DNA of 64,000 nt from Blattamonas nauphoetae (lineage: Eukaryota > Preaxostyla > Oxymonadida): the NCBI GenBank assembly GCA_033064195.1, contig JARBJD010000184.1, positions 1 through 64,000 on the forward strand, in the 5' to 3' direction. Positions 52,795 through 64,000 of the stretch are shown here, piece after piece. The first letter of the stretch is position 1. Each line of letters starts with the position of its first letter. Below the pieces are notes generated by a model, which was not told where the DNA came from, ran no database searches, and saw only the letters and a program-made list of their open reading frames with translations. A program made the position numbers and the translations under genes.

Positions 52795-55700
52795 CTAACT
52801 CAGAAATGTCGCTGTCCTCTTCCCAATACTATCGTTCATCTTCTGCCTCATCTCTTCTGCAGTCTTCATCACCTTTTTCCTTTTCTCTGCCTTCTCCCTC
52901 TCAACGATCATCTCGTGAATCTCCTGCGCCATCTCATCGGTGCTCTTCATCCCGCTTCTTCTCATCCCTCGTTGTCTTCCCGATTGCTGTCCTTTCCTCT
53001 CAGTTTGTGATCTCTGCACCAACCACTCTTCTCCCAAACTATCTCGCATTCGTCCACTGAAGCTTGGGGTTCTGTCCTGTGATGAAGCAGACGAGACAGT
53101 CCCTCGTTTGGAACCATCGCGAGCTGTCATCGCTCGTCGGCCTGTGCTGATCACACGTGGACTGGCCAATCCCTGGTTGTAGTCTGTTTGTCTTGTGTAA
53201 TTTCGGTGTTGTGTGTCTGATGTGTGGATGGGTCGTGAGGTGAGTGGGGATGAAGGGATGGATGATGGAGAGAGGAGAGGCGGGACTGTTGGGCGAGTGG
53301 CAGACGAAGCATTCGATGAGCGTGTTGGATTGAAACTACGACGAGATCCAATTTCCAGTTGTGTGTCACCGAATCCTTCCCGTTTTGGTGTGTCTGGCTT
53401 CAAACTTTGGAGAAGAACAGGTCCATCATCTCGGAGGAGAAGGGGGATGGAATAGACTGGTGTTGTTTGAGTGCCGCTGACATCCTGTGGTGAAAGAAAT
53501 GAAGAAAATGAGGATGGTATAGAAAGAGACAAATGGATAGAGAAGCAGTGAAGTGGAGAATGGTGCTGGGATGAGAACTTCAACAAACCTGGTATTCCAC
53601 CCGATCGGTGGGTGGGAGAGTTCGTGGGAACATCTCCCTTCCTTCCTCTGCAACAGGCGGGGCACTGACAGCGAGTGTGTTCTCACTGTTTCCCGTACCA
53701 GGTCTGATCAACGGCACAACACGCACCAATCGGCGATCGTAACTGATGACTAAAAAAGAGGAGATGGAGAGAATCGAACCAGGACACAAACCATGTTCGG
53801 TTTCGTCATCGCACCAGCGTTTCTTTGGACTGTCGCGAGGTTTGAGATGAGGTGGCAAGTTGTCTTCGTCGAGTCTCTCCTCATTTTGGGTCGTTTGGGG
53901 TTGGGGCTGTTCTTCGGAGAGTTGATTCCATCCGCGAACTTTGATTCCATGTTCCTCGTCTTCTGCCTTTCGCAGCTCCTCCTCTTCTCTGATTTGCTGT
54001 TCTTTCTTGGACATGTCATCCACTGTGTCTTCGTTCTGTGTGTCTTCTCTCTCATCTTCGGGTTCTTTCTCTTGCTCTTCGATTTCGCCTTCGACATCTT
54101 CTTCCTCTTGTTGATCCTCCTCCTGTCTATCCTCCCATCTCTGCCTCATTCCTGTCCTTCTCCATCCTTTCTCGTTCCTGTCCCTTCTCCTCCTCTCCTC
54201 GCTCTCCCTCAACCACTCCTTCGTGTTACGAGAGCGCCGAATTTTGGCCAGTTTTCGATCGTTTTCGTGTCTTCGCTCGATCTCCTTCTTCTCCATCAGG
54301 GTCCTCTCAACGTTGTATTGTTCGCCAGCAATCAGCTTCTTCTGCCAAATCGAGAGATTCTCCAAGTCCTTCTCGGATGGCTGGAGACTTCGGTCGAACA
54401 CGAGCGGTGGATTGCCTGTGGATGAGACGGGAAGAGATGAAAATAACGAATAAAGAGGGAAAATGAGAGAAGTGGCGAAAAAGACAAGAGATGGACGAAA
54501 GAGAGAGAAGTGGGGAGAAGCGTGAAGGGGGCACTACACACTCATGATGATGTTCAACTGCTCGAGATGGAGATCGGCTGTTGGATCGGTCTTCACCTTT
54601 CGTCGGTCTGACTTCCGCTTCTCTTCGTGTTTGGCGATATCTCGTGCGTGTCGCTGTTGTTCCTTCATCTTTTGTTGGAAGAGCGAGATTGATTCTGAAA
54701 AATGAGAGAAGAGAGAGAAGTGTGATCAACGATTCATGATGAGAGAAGAGAGAGAAGATGGAGAAGAATCGAATGAAATCAATTCCAAACAATGTGCCCC
54801 CCGATCGTCTCTCCAAACCTTGCAATTTGTTCTTAACAGGCTTCTTGAACTGGAACTCCGTCTGCAACGGGTCTCGTTGTGCTCGCATTGCGACGAGGGC
54901 GTCGTCGTCCACCCACGTGACCCCTCCGTCCCTCCTTCTCCCCTCTCCCATCCGACTCTCTTCGCCAACCTGGATTTCAGTGGATTCTCCCAACCTTCTC
55001 CATTCTCCCTCTCCTTCGCTCCTCGCTGAATATTCCAACCTGTTTGAAGTGCGAGGTGAGAATGAATCTGTGTCGCTCTCCTGCTCGTCTCGTTTCAGCT
55101 GGCGTCCAGTGGTTTGTGGTGAATCGTTGTTTTGTCTGGCCTGGCGGTGAATGGAAGGTGATGTGAAGCGGTTCCGTTTGTGGCGGAATGTGGAGGATGT
55201 CTTTTCGTCAATCCGTTCACGTGATCGCATGCGTTCAGTGTCTGAATGAAGAGATGGCGAGAGGAGTAAGAAATGGGAGTGTTGGTCAAACTGAGGATTC
55301 TGTTTACTCTGCGCGTGTCTTCCTCCTCGCTGATTGCCTGGATACGACGTGACTTCAGCTCCATCGCACTTTTTCCATCAACAGGAACGAAGATGTTTTG
55401 CATGGCTACGATGGGGGGAGTGGGAGAGGGGAAGAAGATGACGAGAAAGATGATGAGAAGGAAGAGAAATTGATGTGAAATGATAATAAAGCGAGAGAGA
55501 CGAACATACATTCAAATTCATCTTTCTTCTTCTGCATTGGTTTTTCCTTCCCATCCTGTGCTTGAGCCAATTGTTCTTTCGCCCGATCAGCTTTCGTCTT
55601 GCCCATAAAATGAATAATGACAAAATATTACCTTGTATCGCTTTACTCCCATCATTTCATAATTCACTGCTGGCTTGAAAGTGCATTCTTCGTCCAATCC

Positions 55701-58499
55701 GTCGTTTCCAAGGCCTCTCATCACTTGCGGGCGTGACAAAGCTTCCCAATGTTCCTTTCGGTCGGTAAAGAAGGTTTTTCTCCTTTCTGGGTCGCGAACA
55801 CTCTTCCATTTCACTGGAACTGGTAGTGTTGCTGATATTTCGTGTTGAAGTTTGTTTTGACGAGCGGCAATTGAAAGCATGGTGTTCTCATGTTCGGTTG
55901 GGGTGAACTCGAGATGTGTTCGAGTAAATGCAAGATCAGACGCTTCTTTGGCTCGTTTCTTCTCTGTTGCTTCCTTTTGAAGGAGTTTTTCGCGCACAAT
56001 CGCATCTTCCAGCTCCTCTGGTCGGATGAATTTTGACGCGACGATCGAGTCGAAGTGAAGTTCTTTGAACCGCTGTGACGGCTCTGGATTGGCTATTCTG
56101 ACAACTATTGACTTGTCCACAGTTTTTGGGAGATTGTCAACACATTCTGAGGACGGCTGAAATGATGTTGGGAGGTTGAAGATCGGCATATCATCGAAGT
56201 TGGTTGTCTCGATATTTCGCGGCGAGGATGTGCGAGATTGGCGTGGGGCATCATTGTCAATTTGTTCGATCGCATTTTGGGCCCCGTCGACGAAAACACC
56301 CTTTTTTTCGAGTTGCTGTCTCACCCGATGATCGTGTTCGCGCTTCTCAACATCTTCATCGATGTCATCCTTCTCAATGATCATTTTGAGCCCATCTTCA
56401 CTTTCAATATAATCAGTGTGTTTCCGTGTTCGCGCCTGGCTCGCTCTGAATTGTGAGATGCCATCGACAGCTGCTACGACGTCTAGATTCTTAGGAATTG
56501 GCGGCATTTCGAGAGGAAAATAAAACTCTCTCAGAAATTGTGGATTGGGGATGTAGCATTCTTTCTGTTCCGCGATTATTTGTTCAGTTGTTCGTGGCAG
56601 GCCGTACGTGACGTTTGGGTCAGAGAAAACGAAGAATTGGCGATGAGGTCGAGGGCGAGGATGAAAGTTGGCTGGTTTGTTTGGAGTTGTTGGTGTATGA
56701 GTGAGTGCTTTCGTGATAGCTGGGCTTGGTTTCGTGTTGAGTTCATTCATGAGCTGTGAATGAATTGTTCCTGTCTTCTTTGGTATTGCAGTTTTCGTTT
56801 GAGGTGAACGAACAATCATCAGCTTCGATGAATGCATGCTGGAGCGAGAAAACACTCCAAGCTCAGCAGAGCGTGGGAGTGACCGTGATCGACTTTGAAC
56901 TGCAGCAGACTTGACAAAATCGTCTCCATCTGTCTTCCCATCATTGTTTGTTGTTCCGGTGAGGCGAGCAGAGGTTGGTCTAGCACCATCGCCAACTGAA
57001 TATCGAATTTGGCGAACTTCGGAAACTGGGTCTCGAGGTTTGTCTTTGTGCATGTTCATTCGGTTAAGTGTCTCAGTGAGTGCATTTGGATCATAAAGTT
57101 GGAGAGCGCCAACGCGGAGAGACTGAAGTTGTGATGACAGGGCAGATTTTTCCTTCCTGTTGAGCTAAATGGGAGAAATTGATAAGAAGGACGATGATAA
57201 GAGAGGGGTTTCAAAGTGAAGAGGAGATATCCAACGATAAACGAATTTTTCTCACATCATCTGTTGAAGTGAAAGAAGCAGAATTTTCGATCAGGCAAAC
57301 CTTATAAGACAGTTTAGGAAGTCCATTCTTCTCAAGCTCATCTGCATCTTGCTGGTGATAGATCCTCTCAAGAGCTTCCGTGAGATCCCATCTCACATTT
57401 TTGAGTTTGGGCATTTCTCCTTTGATCTTGTCCCGTTCGTCTTTGTATTCCCGGTCAAGCATTGCAAAGGCTTCTTCAACATTGTGAACCTGTTGGCCGC
57501 CCCAGAACACTCTGATTGTTGGAGATGAGAAATCAGGTTTGTCGGCTGAAAGCGAGGCGAGAAACAGAAAGTGGGCGAGAGGAAGGTAATTTGGTGGTGA
57601 AAGCATTGGCTTGATTCGGTCGAGCTGATCGCGGAGACGTTGAGGTGAGATGAGGAGATGGGCAGTCTGGCGTGACATGAACGAAAATATGACAGAATGG
57701 AAGCAAGAAACATACATCTAGGGCTTGTGGGATCGCAAGTGGTGAGGATATATCGAGTCCAGATTCGGTTTCATAGATTGAGAAGGCTCGAACGATCCGA
57801 GCTAGTTTTCTGACGCTACAAGAAGAAAAAAGTGGAAAGATAAAAATAATCATAAATATGAGATAGAAAGACTTGAATAAGATGTGTTGTGACGAGATAG
57901 ATGAATGGGTATCAGAATAAATGAGAACTTGGGGTTTTGGAATTGAGAAATATTGAAACAAACCTGAACTGTTTGTCGATAAGAAGATAGAGAGCGGTGT
58001 CAAGGGCACGTAAGTTTTGTTGTGACGTACGTTGTGTTGTTGTTCGGTCGATTGAAAGAGCGAAAGCTGGCGATAGAACGAGTTTATCCCATTCTTCTTC
58101 AGACATTCGACCAAAATCTGGTGTATTCACGATTCTCCATTCGACAAGTTCCTGGGCGGTGATATTTGGGAGCTGGGACATGATTATTGATGAGATGACA
58201 TATTTGTGGCAGGAAGAAGAAAGAGAAAGAAAATGCTTTAAAAATATTCACAAGAGAAACCTGTAGAGCACGTAGGATTGCTTGAAATTCCTCTAGAGTG
58301 AACATAATGAGGAACAGTTGGTTGAAAGAAAAAAATTGTGGGTCTGATCTGATGAGAGTGATAATTGATCAACCTCGAGGTAATCGCAACGGGCAACTGT
58401 TTCCTCCAAGTCCCTCCGACATTCCCATCTAGGCTTGTCTGACCGGCCAAAAGTACTGGTCAGTGTCAGTCCAGATTTCTTCAATGGGTCAGATCTCAT
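52795..58499 (-). CDS. Long coiled-coil protein, about 1,538 aa, 13 exons
   Basis: Exons: 58,499-58,374; 58,290-58,261; 58,172-57,964; 57,815-57,716; 57,666-57,301; 57,164-55,632; 55,597-55,510; 55,405-55,292; 55,241-54,819; 54,694-54,542; 54,415-53,792; 53,749-53,589; 53,484-52,795. Introns 34-148 nt. The exons sum to 4,617 nt, 1,539 codons with no internal stop, strong support for the model. N-terminal about 300 residues: a globular helical domain (ITAQELVEWRIV, ALYLLIDKQFR, LAHFLFLASLSAD). The rest is disordered and charged with coiled-coil stretches (near 55,900 and 54,000-54,330, the latter extremely Glu/Arg-rich) and an EECTFKPAVN word like those in axonemal and basal-body proteins. I infer a flagellar or cytoskeletal protein; no named family recognised. 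Confidence 0.8.
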
Positions 58500-59470
58500 C
58501 TAATCATTAAATCACATGCTATTCGCAAAACTTTGGCAACCTGAAAGATATACACGTTTGAATATGCAGAATGAACCCGTTTGGCAGCCTTCTTTCAAGT
58601 ATTGGTGCAATTCAACTCATCCTCTTCATTCCTGAGTTCTTCTCTGGGTTTATCATGCATTTGACACGATTTTGTCTCTCTTTATCTGTCATATTCACTA
58701 TTTAGATCAGAAAAGAATCTCAGATGGAACGCTAAAGCGCAGATCAGTCATCACTCCCATCTCTCACATCATCAGCTCCTCTTCTGTCAATCAATGCGTA
58801 AAGATTCTTAACAAATGTGTTTGTGACTGACACATTGTCAACAGCCTTCGAACACGTTGAGAAACGCCACTTCCCAGATGAGTTCAATGTTTAACCTCAA
58901 ATAACCCCACCACCGCCCGCCACTTTGCTGAAGGCTCCATTTCTATCTGCATAATCACCTTTCACCAACCTTTGGTTTCTATTTGGTTCACTTGTGTCTG
59001 CAGGTGGACGGAAAAGCTTGGTGATCGATCTTCCTCACAGATGATCCACCATTGGTCTGTCTGAACCCATTGAAAGTTCAGCGTTGCTGAACATGATTCT
59101 CTCCCAATTTACCACAGTGAATCCAAGCTGTTGTAGATATCAACCAAATTTCGTTCAAACTGAGGGAACGACATGAAACGAAAGGATCGGTCTGTGATTC
59201 ATGTTTTTCTCATTTCATATGTTTTCGACGTCATTTTAATGATTGTTTATTGGACCATCTCTCTATCAACAGATTACGCGACGATAAGGAGATTCGAATG
59301 ATTGTTTATTGGACCATCTCTCAGAAACAAGACCTGAAGGTGTTTAAAGACACTGGAGATTCAAAAGGAAAACAAAAACGTGTGAAAACTCACTCTCATC
59401 ATACTCTTCGATTGCTTCGTCAAGTTGTGATAGCTTAACGAAAACAGTCGCATTCTGAACACTTCCCGTC
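58500..59470. other. Intergenic region
   Basis: Upstream of the 13-exon gene. It contains two copies of the word GATTGTTTATTGGACCATCT (59,243 and 59,300, 57 bp apart), a short tandem duplication. No gene seen. Confidence 0.5.
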
Positions 59471-59477
59471 TCCTCAT

Positions 59478-59891
59478 TCATTCAACTCCACGAAAACATC
59501 CTATATACTCTCATCAAATCAACGGCTCGTATCCCGCTCGATATACTCCTCGACACTCTCCACGAGGTGCCCGCTTCGCCATCCAAACTCAGCACACACA
59601 CCTCCCTCTCCACCTTCACCCCACTCAGCGTACGAGACGGCTTCCAAACTCGCAGTGTGAATATCCTCATCCCCGCTTTCTACATTCTGCATGGAATCGA
59701 TGAACGGGAAGGGAGACGCCAATCGCCTCCAACTTTTGGAGATCATTTTGAAAGTTGTGAATGTTGCCGACTCGTCGATTCGCGGGAAGGATGTGTACAC
59801 CGAAGATCCAGTTGTTGACTGGGTGAACCAGGTCTTCAACATGACCGAAGTGCGCAAGAATGAATGCACAGAACCGAGAGGACTTGATTGA
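59478..59891 (+). pseudogene. C-terminal gene fragment, possibly tubulin cofactor D (TBCD)-like
   Basis: Plus-strand protein-like sequence: IQLHENILYTLIKSTARIPL, then LLDTLHEVPASPSKLSTH, FQTRSVNILIPAFYIL and, after a frame change near 59,695, NRLQLLEIILKVVNVADSS to a TGA at 59,891. The helical pattern and the RSVNILIP...L...L word recall the C-terminal repeats of tubulin-specific chaperone D, but I hold this loosely. No upstream part of the gene is visible, so it is a 5'-truncated fragment. Confidence 0.3.
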
Positions 59892-60625
59892 TGAGTGTCG
59901 AAGTTGCATCTACTGGTGCCGTGACAGCCGTGAACACTCATCGGATCGAGAGTGGATTTCTAGACAGAGATAGACGACTGAGAACTGTGATGCTAGGAGA
60001 GGAGTGAAGGAGAGAAGAAATGCAACTTTTGAAGAAAACAACACACCAAAGCCATTTATTACTTTCTTTGCACTTTCGGAGTCTCCCACTTCAACAAGTG
60101 ACTACATATGGATTACAAATCTGTTATATTAATGACTATTTCACAAGAAACTTGTCAATGAAATGTATGTCGGATCGAACCCATTGATCTTCTTTTTGAC
60201 GACTTATAATCTATCAGAGATATCGGTTGGTTGTTTTATGTTGGCAATGCTGTAATTCTCACGAATTGAGTCAATTTAGCACCTGTTTCATCGTCTCTCA
60301 CACTTGTCAGTTAAAAATCCTCAAAAACAAAGTTTAAAAAGAGAACACTTCGGAGAAATGATAACTCTCTATTACGGGTTTCAGAATTTCTCCGGTCAGT
60401 GACCGTCAGTACTTTTCGGTGAAAACTGACCGGTCAGTGCCGGTCAGACAAGCCTATTCCCATCTGGTCTCTCGCGTGTCTCGCCTCAACACTCCCTCAC
60501 TCCCATCCCAGCTGGCTCCCTTCTCTCATAGCCATCCAAACCACAGCCAGCCAATTCCGCAAATGCTAAGTCAGGTCTCGACCATTTTTTTCGACATTCG
60601 GACCAAACGACGGCGGGATGTCAGT
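59892..60625. other. Gap without recognised gene
   Basis: AT-rich to 60,400. At 60,395-60,450 the words GGTCAGTGACCGTCAGTAC and GACCGGTCAGTGCCGGTCAG form a short cluster of GGTCAGT repeats. No coding feature supported. Confidence 0.45.
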
Positions 60626-60629
60626 CGGA

Positions 60630-60918
60630 GACGGTGGGAAAGACGCAGGAAGATCAGCGTTGGTTCGCCCCTGAAGTTGCAGACAACAGACCAAGGCTTG
60701 ATGTGAAAAGAGCAGCAGTTTTTAGTCTTGGCCTGATCTTGTGGGAGATGGAGACTGGACTTGTGCCATTTGGGGAAGTGGATGGGATTAATGCACAGAG
60801 GATGTTGGGAACAGGAACACCACTTTTGATGGAGTTCCCCTTGGTCACTCCAAGCCCAAACGAGGGCTCCTCAACACAGCGAGTACCTCGAAGTGGGCTG
60901 GCCGATCTGAGATTCTAA
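60630..60918 (+). pseudogene. Pseudokinase-domain fragment, paralogue of the 48.7 kb domain
   Basis: Reads QRWFAPEVADNRPRLDVKRA, then AVFSLGLILWEMETGLVPFG and EVDGINAQRMLGTGTPLLME, matching the APE region and helical lobe of the surface protein's kinase-like domain (48,715-48,880) at most positions. It starts abruptly, lacks all upstream kinase sequence, and its last 20 residues do not follow the family, so it is a truncated copy. Confidence 0.75.
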
Positions 60919-63900
60919 AAACAAAATATATTGACCTCCTCGTCTTTTTACAAAACTATATTGCTGTGAGTCAAAATATTTTTCTCAATTCCTTGTCAAG
61001 AATGGACATAACGACGAACTAGCAGTTCCGTCATTCCAATACCATGCAGTCATTTCTGTCTCAAGCGAAGAAGTTCATTCACAAACTACACCTCATAATC
61101 ACTGGAGTTGATTGCGACGAGGTTCACTTAGGCGAAACAACCCGAAATAAGATGCAGGGACAGTCCAGGTGACTAAAATTCACCGACGGGAAACGACAAG
61201 CGCAGCGAACAAGGAAGACGAGGAGGTGGAGCAGGGTGTCACTTATCTCGGACATCATTGGACCCTATATCAGCTTCTTTCACAGAAGTCAAAATTTTGT
61301 CGAATAGCCCATGTTTCTAGTTCAAACACCGTTCGACAAGAAAGGACTGATTCAAGGCGTTTAGCGTCCTTTCACACGAATGCGAGTGATACTCACAATC
61401 AAATATCATTCACTTGAGGCGATTTGCAGTGACACACGATATTTCGTACGTGTCGAACGCCGTGGGATCGGACATCTGCTCTGGACAAATGAAGACATTG
61501 ATCATTCCGATCGCTGGGGAGGTCGTACAAAACGCCAATTCCGAGTCGTATCGAGGACTCATGTTTATGCCAAAGGACTGAACTAGTTGCCCACCCAAGT
61601 TGATGCGTAAGTTGCGCCCACGAACTCAAAGGTTAATAATAATACGAGACTCATCTTCGAAACACATTACAATGCGGACAACGCCCAAATTTCTCTCACG
61701 CTGGAGAATCTCATTCGGGAAATGCTGCTCATTAACATCACCACCCAGTGAGGAGATAAATCAGAATGATGGCACATATCACCATCCCCAAGAATCATAC
61801 ACATCATGGCGTCACAACACAAGCTCTAGAGATGATTGACGTTCGTATACAAGAGGCTATACCAGTGGATCATGTCCGACGATCCGATCGAACACAAGCT
61901 GAGTCTGGACGTCCATCAGACTTCATAAATCGACCACGATCGTTTATGTTGGGTTTTAACGGGTGCGGACCGACAGATGGAACATTTCGATCGCCTGGAG
62001 AAATTTTACGCCAGATCGACACTTAAGACGTCCCAATTCAGTTTCTGGGTTCAACTTCGAGTTTTCTTCAACTATGAACGATGATACTGGGAGGACAGTT
62101 GATCTCATGGGAAGAATTGCATCCCATTCGTTATCTGCAACTCGTGGCCTCCAAATCCAGAAATTTGGAGGGACGACAAGGGATATCACATGGTTATCTC
62201 GCACAAACTGCGTAACCAAGATGTATGATTATCATCAGGCTAGCCAGACGCTGTTGTTATGGACTGTCTCACTGGAATGCAGACAATCCAGGACCGTCCT
62301 CATGTCAATATTTTCCATCGAATCATGTTCTTCCTGATTACCGTGAGAAATTTCACGACAACCTAATCTGGAACATGTCCATCATTGATGCCTCGAATCC
62401 GAGACAGGAATCTCACCATCGCTGTCGTGAGGAAGGCAGATAGTTCCGATTCTATCCACATTCCTGTGGTACTTAAAAATTCAAGCCACAAAGAGCTTGA
62501 GAGGACACACTGCGATCTGCAATCCCCTCGGCACGGTCGGAAGAATGAATTGCGGGAAGTGAAGCAGAAATTTCAAGCGGATTTAAAATACGCACAACAG
62601 ATTCGACACAAGAAGCACGAGAAAAATAACACTTTTCCCAGGAGAAACTCACTACTCTTGGACAATCAATGAACAACGGGAACGAACTTTGAACAATACT
62701 TTGCGAAGGTGTACAGAGGAGCTTTCACTCGAACTTTGGGAACGACACTCTGAAGCGGCTCTAAAACCAGTGAATATGGAAGTCAAGCCTGAAGTGGTCA
62801 AGAAGTATATTCAGAAAACTTGCTGCTTGTGAGACCATTCTTCAGAAAGGGAAGATAGCACCTGACAGCGATAACGAGGAGCGAATCCGACTCACCGAGT
62901 CTGCGACATTCGCGGGATACGACATTAACTACACAACAGACACATTTGGAGAGGATGAGTACAACCAACATCGGCGACTCCTGTCTGCTCACTAACGTCC
63001 TCTCATCCACAATCGTGCCAATCTCCCTCACACCAAAAGGGGGAGGCCTCTCTCGGACGGTCTCTATCAAGAGGAATTGAATGGAGGTCATCGAAGTGTG
63101 AAATGTTCAGAAACTGTGATATCAGGCCAAGTCGAAATCAAGTCTTCAATCTAATCTCTCAACTACCCTCTCCAATGGTGCCAGTGGCAGAATAACCGAT
63201 CAATCCATACTCCCTTTCCTGTTCGCTTCATGTACAGCATCAACAAAATGAAACACGAGGTGCTCGTGGCGAGTAAAATGCGATGCCGAAGTGAGGAGAA
63301 GGAAGCCTGTCGAGTTGGACAGTGTGTGGACAGGGCGGAAGACATCAACGGAATAGGTCTTCTGTGTCAATCTCTGAGGCGACTTCTCCCAGGAGGAAAT
63401 GAGGATCCGTTATCGATAAGGAAGATGATCCAGAAGCTAAATTGATTGGCAGCCGTGACAGATGTAATAGGCCGATCTTCGATTGCCTCAACGACCCAAG
63501 GATCGTTTGGTGTCGTGGAAGATTGAATTGGGAGAAGAGAAGTGGAACCAGATTTCCATCTTCATCTCTGATTTGACGGTCCGTGACACCACCATATCAA
63601 AACGTCTTTGATCGATATTCCATCGCAGTCGCCTCACTCAGCATTCGCTCAACAGAAGTTTGAAGTGTTTTCTCAATCGATATCTGGTACATTTTCTGTC
63701 AACTCCGCTCGCTGGTGGGATCGAAATACATGTTCGACTGACCAGACGAGAACACGACCAGATTCACTACACCCCATCACGATGTTGCGACAATGAGCAA
63801 CTCTCCAAAGATCCCTTTGGAACAGGGATTGTGAACAAGCGAACTGTCCTATTGAGTAGAGATGGGAGTGAAGTAGTATTGGAGCTCAATTAAAGACATC

Positions 63901-64000
63901 GATGGAGGGTGGATCAGAAACGAAGTTAATACGAGTTCAGGAGGGGCTGCTTCTTCGTTTCAAGAACACTGTTGAAATCAATCAGATATTCTCTGGAATC
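60919..64000. other. Decayed region, not identified
   Basis: No frame exceeds about 125 codons. Protein-like patches occur in several plus-strand frames (for example around 61,670-61,750, 61,770-62,020 and 62,385-62,670, the last basic and Lys-rich), separated by stops. They could be remains of a mobile element or a host gene. I recognise no polymerase, transposase, capsid or kinase motif, so no call is made. Confidence 0.35.

Overview
The window looks like nuclear DNA of a flagellated metamonad, most likely an oxymonad close to Blattamonas. This is inferred from content, not from a search: very large membrane proteins of the TmcB type, giant beta-helix surface proteins ending in a dead kinase domain, lineage-specific ARM/HEAT-like families in tandem copies, very short GT-AG introns (30-150 nt), ciliary genes, a standard genetic code and a Polinton-like fossil. 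No rRNA, tRNA or CRISPR array was recognised.

Layout. 1-539: tail of a pogo/Tigger-type DDE transposase. About 1,000-15,915: a decayed Polinton-like element (packaging ATPase, integrase and protein-primed DNA polymerase regions, plus small repeat proteins), flanked by about 2 kb direct repeats and carrying a palindromic satellite with a 139-bp period. 16,827-26,768: three tandem copies of an ARM-like gene. The first is split by a nest of DNA transposons, the second is a fragment and the third is whole. 27,600-32,604: a TmcB-like multi-pass membrane protein with a hemerythrin-like tail. 33,271-36,575: a six-exon gene (ARM-like, coiled coil, SPRY-like) split by a 1.19 kb Mutator-like element. 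36,782-39,754: a long helical-repeat protein. 41,084-49,054: a giant surface protein with a 1,332-bp internal duplication and a C-terminal pseudokinase. 49,871-52,366: a five-exon protein with three RRMs. 52,795-58,499: a 13-exon coiled-coil protein. 58,500-64,000: mostly decayed sequence with fragments of a TBCD-like gene and of a second pseudokinase.

The strongest result is a set of insertions read at base level. The first ARM-like gene holds a 577-bp miniature element (8-bp target duplication CGATCATC). Inside it lies a 6.48 kb element (TIR TTATGATGAGTAG, 8-bp duplication CTCTAATA) carrying a decayed CFAP47-like ciliary gene. Inside that lies a 1,053-bp mariner-like element with identical 149-bp inverted repeats and a TA duplication, sitting in an 18-bp palindrome. 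Counting one copy of the duplication, the ARM-like gene reads as an unbroken 357-codon frame, matching its 358-aa neighbour. The SPRY-type gene shows the same for a Mutator-like insertion with a 9-bp duplication (558 aa).

Exon models were made by hand from GT-AG boundaries. For the RRM gene, the 13-exon gene, the helical gene and the split SPRY gene the summed exon lengths are exact multiples of three.
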